Shown here: piece by piece, positions 5,941 to 11,354 of the stretch
How the letters are laid out: the number at the start of each line of letters is the position of its first letter
Position numbering within the stretch: the stretch's first letter is position 1
Source of the DNA: an uncultured Lachnospiraceae bacterium
GTDB lineage: Bacteria; Bacillota; Clostridia; Lachnospirales; Lachnospiraceae
DNA: 11,354 bases
Reading direction: 5' to 3'
Assembly (NCBI GenBank): GCA_946413945.1
Contig: CAMKMR010000029.1
Span: 1-11,354 of the forward strand
Position numbers and translations under genes: made by a program
The notes under the pieces: generated by a model
Seen by the model: the letters and a program-made list of their open reading frames with translations, nothing else
Told to the model about the DNA's origin: nothing
Databases searched by the model: none

Positions 5941-6951
5941 TTGAGTTTTTCAGCTGATGTAAAGAAATTCAAAAGACAAAAAGACGTCATCGAACTTGAA
6001 GCCGGACGCTATAAAGCAACTGTTGCCCCATTCCTTGGAAGCAACGTAATTCATTATACAGATGAAGAGAATGGAATTGATTTTTTCAGAAATGACGATT
6101 CCCGTTCCCTTAAGGAAATCATGAGAGAGCCTGTAATTTACGGTTTCCCAACTCTTTATCTTCCAAACCGCCTTCACAACGGAATACTCCGCACCAGCGA
6201 TGCTGTTTATGAATTCCCAATTAATGAAACCGCCCTCGGCAATTTCCTTCATGGTTTCCTTCACAAGAGAGAACATGAGATTGTCAGTGCAGAGGTAACA
6301 GAGGACAGTGCAGTTGCAAAGACAACTTACCTTTATGATAAGGCAGATCCTATGTATAAATACTTCCCAGTTAAATTCAGAGCGGATTATACATTTACTC
6401 TCAAGGAAGATGGTCTTCACTATGAATTTACAATGACCAACCTTTCAAGATCTAAGCAGCTTCCATTTGGTATGTGCAATCATACAGCATTCAACGGACC
6501 ATTTGTTAAAGGAGCTGCAGGAAAGGATACTCGTCTCTATGTTCCGATTGTCGATAAATGGGTACTCGATGCAAACTGCATCCCTACATTAGAGATAAGA
6601 CAGCTTTCAAACCATGATAAGCAGTATTTAACCGGATCTCAGGTTCCTGTACTTCAGGATATTGATAATGATGTTTATAACATTGTTATGGGTGATGATG
6701 ACGGAAAGCCATTCTATGGTTCTATCATGACTGATGAAGCTTCAGGAAAACAGATAGTTTACGAAATCTCAAAAGATTTCAAGTTTTGGGTCATCTGGAA
6801 TCACAACGGAGACAAAGGTTACTTCTGCGTAGAACCTATGACATGGATGATTGATGCTCCAAATCTTGGTATTGCTCCAGATGAATCCGGTTATATGGAA
6901 CTTGCTCCTGGCCAGTCAAAAACTGTTTCGGAACATATCTACAGTAGATAA
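5941..6951 (+). CDS. Aldose 1-epimerase-like (galactose mutarotase family) protein
   Basis: 336 residues, typical for the GalM/mutarotase family, which interconverts alpha and beta anomers of aldoses in the cytoplasm. Matching landmarks: YLPNRLHNG (73-81, cf. PxPNRI-x-DG), NFLHGFLH (101-108, His104 as the usual acid/base His), CNHTAFN (179-185, His181), and CVEPMTWMIDAPN (296-308, Glu298 where GalM has its catalytic Glu). The protein starts at TTG: AGGAGG (5927-5932) is 8 nt away, no upstream start exists, and the first in-frame ATG is about 60 codons in. With cellobiose phosphorylase downstream, a job in equilibrating glucose or cellobiose anomers is plausible but inferred; the true sugar, and whether it is a sugar-phosphate, are unknown. 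Confidence 0.82.
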   Translation: MSFSADVKKFKRQKDVIELEAGRYKATVAPFLGSNVIHYTDEENGIDFFRNDDSRSLKEIMREPVIYGFPTLYLPNRLHNGILRTSDAVYEFPINETALGNFLHGFLHKREHEIVSAEVTEDSAVAKTTYLYDKADPMYKYFPVKFRADYTFTLKEDGLHYEFTMTNLSRSKQLPFGMCNHTAFNGPFVKGAAGKDTRLYVPIVDKWVLDANCIPTLEIRQLSNHDKQYLTGSQVPVLQDIDNDVYNIVMGDDDGKPFYGSIMTDEASGKQIVYEISKDFKFWVIWNHNGDKGYFCVEPMTWMIDAPNLGIAPDESGYMELAPGQSKTVSEHIYSR

Positions 6952-6964
6952 CGGACTAACGGAC

Positions 6965-7057
6965 GCAAAAATAGAATAGACGCTTAAAGCAAACCCTCCA
7001 GCGGGCTAAACATGCCCTTTGGAGGGTTTCTTTTCGCGTCTTTTATTCTATTTTTGC
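6965..7057. repeat. 93-nt near-continuous hairpin (compound inverted repeat)
   Basis: Starting from the outside: GCAAAAATAGAATA (6965-6978) pairs with 7044-7057 (14 bp), GACGC (6979-6983) with 7036-7040, AAAG with CTTT, AAACCCTCCA (6991-7000) with 7020-7029, and GGGC (7003-7006) with 7014-7017, capped by a 7-nt loop. About 37 pairs are interrupted only by small bulges, such as three T at 7041-7043. This is far longer than a terminator needs. The outer arms suggest a mobile hairpin (MITE- or REP-like) or a structured RNA. No target-site duplication is obvious. Confidence 0.85.
6991..7034 (+). terminator. terminator of the mutarotase-like gene
   Basis: Inner part of the long hairpin: AAACCCTCCA/TGGAGGGTTT, plus GGGC/GCCC inside it, followed by CTTTT. 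It lies 37 nt after the stop codon and should end the upstream transcript. Confidence 0.85.
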
Positions 7058-7320
7058 TGTGTATAGCCACCTCACGCCGTCACTACTGCTCATTTGTTCG
7101 GATTCTTTCGTATCTATACCATTTGGGCGTCCATTTGCATTATTTATTTAAACAGATTCCTTTTATGTAAACCTCGCTGACGCGTTAAAGGGCGCGTCAG
7201 CTATACATTTTTATAACAAAAAAACATTTAACACAAATGACCGGAAACTATATTTCCGAAAACAATCGGTAACGTTGCCGCTCGAAACCCGCATAAAATA
7301 AGGCTTTCGAGGTATTTTTT
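7058..7320. other. gene-free spacer rich in inverted repeats
   Basis: No credible gene. Several pairings are visible: GTATAGC (7061-7067) with GCTATAC (7200-7206); ACGCC (7074-7078) with GGCGT (7126-7130); a perfect 9-bp hairpin GCTGACGCG/CGCGTCAGC (7176-7184, 7193-7201); CGGAAA/TTTCCG (7242-7258); and CTCGAAA/TTTCGAG (7281-7287, 7305-7311), followed by GTATTTTTT, which is terminator-like. It could hold a structured RNA or remnants of a repeat element. Confidence 0.45.
7267..7280. promoter_or_regulatory. candidate LacI-type operator upstream of cellobiose phosphorylase
   Basis: CGGTAACGTTGCCG is a 14-bp palindrome except for one T/G pair of positions, with a central CG as in LacI-family operators. 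It ends 43 nt before the -35 box of the cellobiose phosphorylase promoter. No regulator gene is in the window, so the role is inference. Confidence 0.35.
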
Positions 7321-7322
7321 AG

Positions 7323-7351
7323 TTGAAACTTTTTTCTATAACTATTATAAT
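7323..7351 (+). promoter_or_regulatory. promoter of the cellobiose phosphorylase gene
   Basis: TTGAAA (7323-7328), a 17-nt spacer and a perfect TATAAT (7346-7351). The start site would be near 7358, giving a leader of about 112 nt that is AT-rich and ends in GGGAAGG (7454-7460), 9 nt before the ATG. A second, poorer pair (TTTACA 7401-7406, TTAAAT 7424-7429) lies inside that leader. Confidence 0.75.
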
Positions 7352-7469
7352 GATTTTACACACAGCAAAAAAGGGAATCACAATGTAGGCAAAACACTTG
7401 TTTACATAACACACATTCTTTATTTAAATTTTTTTAAAATCATTATTTAAGAAGGGAAGGATTAACCAC

Positions 7470-9920
7470 ATGAAGTTTGGCTATTTCGATGACTCAGCAA
7501 AAGAATATGTCATCACATCACCAAAGACTCCTTATCCATGGATCAACTATCTTGGAACAGAGAGTTTCTTTTCACTTATATCAAACACTGCCGGAGGATA
7601 TCATTTCTATAAGGATGCTCGTCTCCGCAGAATCACACGTTATCGTTACAACAATGTCCCTGTAGATCTTGGCGGACGTTATTTCTATATCAATGACAAT
7701 GGAACAGTATGGAATCCAGGATGGTCTCCAGTAAAGACTGAGCTTGACTTCTACCAGACCAGACATGGCATGGGCTATACTGTGATAAACGGCAAGAAGA
7801 ATGATCTTTCATGCGAAGTTACTTTCTTTGTTCCTCAGGGTTACAATGGAGAGGTCCAGAAGCTTATATTAAAGAATGAATCTTCTTCTGAAAAAAGCTT
7901 TACTCTTTATTCATTCCTTGAGTGGTGCTTATGGAACGCAGAAGATGACGAGCACAATTTCCAGAGAAATTACAACACAGGTGATGTTGAAGTAGAAGGT
8001 TCTACACTCTTCCACAAGACAGAATACAGAGAACGCCGTGATCATTTTGCTTTCTATACAGTAAACTCAGACATTGACGGCTACGATTGCGACCGCGAGT
8101 CATTTTTCGGACTTTATAACGGCTTTGATCACCCAGATGTAGTATTTAACAACGCATCAAAGAACTCAAGAGCTGACGGATGGTCACCAATCGCATCTCA
8201 CTCTCTTAAGATCACACTTGCTCCTGGAGAAGAGAAAGCCCTTGTATTCGTACTTGGTTACGTTGAAAATGGCAAAGACAAATGGAACGCTGACGGTTCA
8301 ATGAATAAGTCTAAGGCTTACGAAATGATCGAGCAGATGAATACAGTTGAGAAAACTGATAAGGCTCTCGCCGAATTAAAAGAAATGTGGGATGTTCTCC
8401 TTTCAAAATATACAGTTGATACTCCTGACGAAAAGGTTAACCGCATGGTAAATATCTGGAATCAGTATCAGTGCATGGTTACATTTAACATGTCAAGATC
8501 CGCTTCATACTTCGAATCAGGTATCGGACGTGGAATGGGCTTCCGTGATTCAAACCAGGATCTTCTTGGTTTCGTTCACCAGATTCCAGAGCGCGCAAGA
8601 GAACGACTTATCGATCTTGCTTCAACTCAGTTCGAAGACGGTGGTTGCTATCACCAGTATCAGCCTCTTACAAAGAAGGGAAATGATGCTGTCGGTGGTG
8701 ACTTCTCTGATGATCCGCTTTGGATGATCCTTTCAACTGTTGCTTATATCAAAGAAACAGGTGATTATGCGATCCTCGACGAGAATGTTCCTTATGATAA
8801 TAACGAAGAACTTGCTAAACCAATGTTTGATCACTTACACAGATCATTCTACAGAGTTGTTAATAATGTAGGTCCTCATGGACTTCCACTTGCCATGAGA
8901 GCTGACTGGAACGACTGTATCAACCTTTCATGCTTCTCTGACACACCAGGTGAGAGCTTCCAGACATGGACCTCTCCTAAATACGGAGCTGATAAGTATT
9001 CTAAGGTTGCTGAATCACTTTTCGTTGCAACACTCTTCACATACACTGCTCCAAAATATATTGAGCTTTGCAGACATCTTGGTAAAGATAAAGAAGCAGA
9101 AAACTGCCAGGCAGAATTAAATAAGATGATCGCAAACATCAAGGCTGCCGGCTGGGATGGAGACTGGTTCCTTAGAGCTTATGATGATTTTGGTAAAAAG
9201 ATGGGTTCAAAGGAATGCGAAGAAGGAAAGATCTTCATCGAACCACAGGGCTTTGGTATCATGTCTGATATCGGTAATGAAGAAGGATGGCCAGAGAAGA
9301 TCCTTGATGCTGTTGATGCTAACTTAGGCTGCAAATACGGTCTCTGCCTCAACGCTCCTGCATACTCTAAATATTATATTGAATATGGTGAAATTTCTAC
9401 ATATCCACAGGGATATAAGGAAAATGGATCTGTGTTCTGCCACAACAACGCATGGATGATCGCAGCTGCTGCATATGCTGGTCAGGGAGACAGAGCATTT
9501 GACTGGTATTCACGTATCGCTCCTGCTTTCATTGAAGATATTTCAGATACTCACAGAACAGAACCATATGTATATGGTCAGATGATTGCTGGTACAGGCG
9601 CAAGTCGTATCGGTGAAGGAAAGAACTCATGGCTTACAGGTACAGCTGCTTGGAACTTTGTTGCAATCAGCCAGTATATCCTTGGTATTCAGCCAGAATT
9701 CGACGGACTTAAGGTTGATCCTTCAATCCCATCATCATGGGACGGATTCAAAGCTGTAAGAAAATTCCGTGGAGACATCTTTGAAATAGAGATCAAGAAT
9801 CCAGATCATGTTTGCAAAGGTGTTAAGTCTGTTGAAGTTGATGGAACTCCTGTTGAAGGAAATATACTTCCAAGCTTCGGAGATGGAAAGACTCATAAGG
9901 CTGTTGTAGTTCTTGGCTAA
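7470..9920 (+). CDS. Cellobiose phosphorylase (GH94)
   Basis: 816 residues, the length of cellobiose (not cellodextrin, ~990) phosphorylases. The enzyme splits cellobiose with phosphate into alpha-glucose 1-phosphate and glucose, saving one ATP per disaccharide; with no signal peptide it should be cytoplasmic. The N-terminal sandwich domain carries YPWINYLG and NTAGGYHFYKDARLRRITRYRYN, typical of this group. FESGIGRGMGFRDSNQDLLG (348-367, Arg359 and Asp364 in the sugar site) and RADWNDCINL (about 477-486, DWND holding the family's catalytic Asp) are intact, as is the HNNAWM / TGTAAW region towards the C-terminus. The close likeness to clostridial cellobiose enzymes favours that specificity over chitobiose or laminaribiose. 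It has its own promoter and terminator and no transporter beside it in the window. Confidence 0.95.
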   Translation: MKFGYFDDSAKEYVITSPKTPYPWINYLGTESFFSLISNTAGGYHFYKDARLRRITRYRYNNVPVDLGGRYFYINDNGTVWNPGWSPVKTELDFYQTRHGMGYTVINGKKNDLSCEVTFFVPQGYNGEVQKLILKNESSSEKSFTLYSFLEWCLWNAEDDEHNFQRNYNTGDVEVEGSTLFHKTEYRERRDHFAFYTVNSDIDGYDCDRESFFGLYNGFDHPDVVFNNASKNSRADGWSPIASHSLKITLAPGEEKALVFVLGYVENGKDKWNADGSMNKSKAYEMIEQMNTVEKTDKALAELKEMWDVLLSKYTVDTPDEKVNRMVNIWNQYQCMVTFNMSRSASYFESGIGRGMGFRDSNQDLLGFVHQIPERARERLIDLASTQFEDGGCYHQYQPLTKKGNDAVGGDFSDDPLWMILSTVAYIKETGDYAILDENVPYDNNEELAKPMFDHLHRSFYRVVNNVGPHGLPLAMRADWNDCINLSCFSDTPGESFQTWTSPKYGADKYSKVAESLFVATLFTYTAPKYIELCRHLGKDKEAENCQAELNKMIANIKAAGWDGDWFLRAYDDFGKKMGSKECEEGKIFIEPQGFGIMSDIGNEEGWPEKILDAVDANLGCKYGLCLNAPAYSKYYIEYGEISTYPQGYKENGSVFCHNNAWMIAAAAYAGQGDRAFDWYSRIAPAFIEDISDTHRTEPYVYGQMIAGTGASRIGEGKNSWLTGTAAWNFVAISQYILGIQPEFDGLKVDPSIPSSWDGFKAVRKFRGDIFEIEIKNPDHVCKGVKSVEVDGTPVEGNILPSFGDGKTHKAVVVLG

Positions 9921-9958
9921 TTAATCAGTTTTCATTTAACAAGTATTCTCCAATATTT

Positions 9959-10003
9959 AAAGGAGCATAGAAGTTTTAGCACTTCTATGCTCCTTTCCTT
10001 TTT
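9959..10003 (+). terminator. terminator of the cellobiose phosphorylase gene
   Basis: A perfect 16-bp stem (arms 9959-9974 and 9981-9996, core GGAGCATAGAAGT) with a 6-nt loop, followed by CCTTTTT. It lies about 40 nt after the stop codon. Confidence 0.92.
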
Positions 10004-10025
10004 ATTTAATATTTTTATCCTAAAA

Positions 10026-10056
10026 GAAAAAGCGGGTATTTTCTCCCCACTTTTTC
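10026..10056 (-). terminator. terminator of the glycogen phosphorylase-ACP operon
   Basis: GAAAAAGCGGG (10026-10036) pairs with CCCACTTTTTC (10046-10056) over 11 bp with one G-U pair in the minus-strand RNA, ending in a T-rich tail. It lies just beyond the acyl carrier protein stop and faces the cellobiose phosphorylase terminator. Confidence 0.8.
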
Positions 10057-10084
10057 TTACGTATAATATCAATATAAAGATTTT

Positions 10085-10324
10085 CTAATTATCTTCTACT
10101 CCAAGTTCTTTAAGAACCTTTACCAGATCATCAACTGTCTTTACATTTGCAGTTTTTTCCTCCGGAATAGTTACATTGAATTCATCTTCAAGAAGATATA
10201 TAAGCTGATAAATATCAACTGAATCTGCAGCAAGATCGTCTTTTAACACTGCATCTCCTGTAACTTCCTGCTTATCAACCTTAAGGCTTTTAGTTGTAAT
10301 CTCTACTAATTTATCAAAAATCAT
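10085..10324 (-). CDS. Acyl carrier protein
   Basis: 79 residues, the standard size of a free-standing acyl carrier protein. It carries an acyl chain on a 4'-phosphopantetheine arm attached to Ser35 in ADSVDIYQLIYLLEDEF (34-50). The usual motif is DSL; here it is DSV, a tolerated variant. Acidic helix II and III and the VKTVDDLVKVL end fit the family. GAGGAG (10331-10336) lies 6 nt before the ATG, and the start is only 17 nt after the stop of the glycogen phosphorylase gene, so the two are almost surely one transcript. No fatty-acid, polyketide or D-alanylation genes are visible, so its partner enzymes are unknown; it could be the housekeeping ACP or a special-purpose one. Confidence 0.9.
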   Translation of the reverse strand: MIFDKLVEITTKSLKVDKQEVTGDAVLKDDLAADSVDIYQLIYLLEDEFNVTIPEEKTANVKTVDDLVKVLKELGVEDN

Positions 10325-10341
10325 TACTCGCTCCTCTGATA

Positions 10342-11354
10342 TTATTTAGCAGTTGGTGTAGTCTTCTTTGCCACTGGACTGCTGTCCTTAAGACTAACCT
10401 TAACTTTGTTTAAATGCCAGATATCTCTTACATACTCTTCTATTGTTCTATCAGATGAGAACTTTCCTGAGCATGCTGTGTTCATCATAGCCATACGAGC
10501 CCAGCGTTTTTCATCACGATAAGCCTCATCGATCCTCTTTTGAGCTTCCATATATGAATCAAAATCCTTAAGGATGAAATAAACATCTTCTTTTGTAAGC
10601 CCATCATAAAGGTCTCTAAAGAGTTCTGTATCCTCTGAAAATGTTCCGTTGATCAGCTGAGTAAGTACGCGTCTTACGTTATGATTTGAATTATATATAT
10701 CCCATGGATTATAGCCACCTTCGCGTTCATAACGCATTACCTCATCTGCAGAAAGACCGAAGATAAAGGCATTATCAGCGCCAACTTCTTCAACGATCTC
10801 GACATTAGCACCATCCATTGTACCAAGAGTCACGGCACCATTTATCATGAACTTCATATTACCTGTTCCTGATGCTTCTCTGGAAGCTGTAGATATCTGT
10901 TCAGATACATCTGCTGCAGCAAAAAGGATCTCTGCATTAGATACTCTGTAGTCTTCGATAAATACAACCTTTATCTTGCCATTAATAGATTCATCATTAT
11001 TGATAACATCTGCAACTGCGTTAATGAGCTTGATAGTAAGCTTTGCTCTTCTATAACCCGCTGCCGCTTTTGCACCAAAAATAAATGTTCTTGGATACAT
11101 ATCAAATAACGGATTCTCTTTAAGTTCACTATAAAGATGCATTACATGCAGAATATTAAGAAGCTGTCTCTTATATTCATGAAGTCTCTTTACCTGAATA
11201 TCAAAAATCGAGTTAGGATCTACTTCAATGCCGTTATTTTCTTTAATATACTTGGCAAGTCTTATCTTATTCTGATATTTGATATTCATGAATTCCTGCT
11301 GATACTTTGCATCATCCACATAGGTTTTTAATTTTTCTATCTTTGAGAAATCAG
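10342..11354 (-). CDS. glgP: Glycogen / alpha-glucan phosphorylase, C-terminal part
   Basis: The gene enters from the right edge; 336 codons are present, about the last 40% of a ~820-residue enzyme. The frame is open through to 11354 (DFSKIEKLKTYVDDAK...), so the GTG at 11319 is an internal Val, not a start. It splits glucose 1-phosphate off alpha-1,4-glucans such as glycogen, using pyridoxal phosphate as cofactor. Seen here: VKRLHEYKRQLLN, EDYRVSNAEILFAAADVSEQ, and EASGTGNMKFMINGAVTLGT with the PLP-binding Lys at 10852-10854, then TMDGANVEI. The family normally ends near the DIWHL motif; this one runs on about 22 more residues, finishing in a basic Ser/Thr/Pro/Ala-rich tail (SSPVAKKTTPTAK). 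First gene of an operon with the acyl carrier protein. Confidence 0.95.
   Translation of the reverse strand, partial: DFSKIEKLKTYVDDAKYQQEFMNIKYQNKIRLAKYIKENNGIEVDPNSIFDIQVKRLHEYKRQLLNILHVMHLYSELKENPLFDMYPRTFIFGAKAAAGYRRAKLTIKLINAVADVINNDESINGKIKVVFIEDYRVSNAEILFAAADVSEQISTASREASGTGNMKFMINGAVTLGTMDGANVEIVEEVGADNAFIFGLSADEVMRYEREGGYNPWDIYNSNHNVRRVLTQLINGTFSEDTELFRDLYDGLTKEDVYFILKDFDSYMEAQKRIDEAYRDEKRWARMAMMNTACSGKFSSDRTIEEYVRDIWHLNKVKVSLKDSSPVAKKTTPTAK

Noticed and set aside
5950..6420. 156-codon minus-strand open frame opposite the mutarotase-like gene
   Set aside because: The opposite strand encodes a conserved family with a strong ribosome site and promoter; this frame has neither and looks random in composition.
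7176..7201. 9-bp GC-rich hairpin as a terminator
   Set aside because: The following DNA (TATACATTTTTATAAC) is not a proper T-run, and the upstream gene already ends at the strong hairpin at 6991-7034.
8876..9142. 88-codon minus-strand open frame within cellobiose phosphorylase
   Set aside because: It overlaps the catalytic region of a clear GH94 enzyme and has no start signals.
11319..11319. GTG as the start of a short phosphorylase fragment
   Set aside because: The frame continues open to the window edge with family-like sequence, and there is no ribosome site before the GTG.
1..11354. Mobile element, CRISPR array, tRNA/rRNA or defence island
   Set aside because: No transposase or integrase reading frame, no regularly spaced repeats and no RNA gene signatures were seen; the gene set is mostly housekeeping and sugar metabolism.

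Overview
The window looks like chromosome of a low-GC Gram-positive anaerobe, most likely a member of the Lachnospiraceae (Butyrivibrio / Roseburia / Lachnospira type). This is inferred from AT-rich intergenic DNA, strong AGGAGG-type ribosome binding sites, a SAM-I riboswitch in front of metK, a DUF4358-like lipoprotein, and a GH94 cellobiose phosphorylase of the clostridial type. No tRNA, rRNA, CRISPR array, insertion sequence, prophage or attachment site was found.

Left part (1-3565), all on the minus strand. Read in transcription order: a metK leader with a promoter, SAM-I aptamer and intrinsic terminator (3231-3442); metK (1942-3135); a carbamoyltransferase of the ornithine transcarbamylase superfamily with altered substrate-binding residues (836-1768) and a strong terminator; then the first 233 codons of a RelA/SpoT-domain (alarmone synthetase-like) protein that leaves the window at base 1. 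The last codons and stop of metK are part of an exact head-to-tail 34-bp tandem duplication.

Middle part (3524-5940). An unrecognised 260-residue protein (minus strand, possible DUF4304-like) with its own terminator; a HIT-family nucleotide hydrolase (plus); and a small secreted lipoprotein (minus). The last two converge on one bidirectional terminator.

Right part (5941-11354). Two plus-strand carbohydrate genes, each with its own promoter and terminator: an aldose 1-epimerase-like protein (TTG start) and cellobiose phosphorylase. Between them is a 518-bp spacer rich in inverted repeats, including a nearly continuous 93-nt hairpin and an imperfect palindrome of LacI-operator type. Converging on them from the right edge are the C-terminal 336 residues of a glycogen/alpha-glucan phosphorylase and, 17 nt downstream, an acyl carrier protein.

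Working together: cellobiose phosphorylase and glycogen phosphorylase both release glucose 1-phosphate without spending ATP. The mutarotase-like protein could equilibrate anomers of the freed sugar. The region therefore has a phosphorolytic sugar-saving theme, while the left half is one-carbon/SAM metabolism plus a possible stress-nucleotide gene. I see no convincing new multi-gene system. The best leads are the carbamoyltransferase with a replaced HCLP motif, the divergent RelA/SpoT protein, the ACP behind glycogen phosphorylase, the metK tandem duplication, and the hairpin-rich spacer that may be a dispersed repeat.
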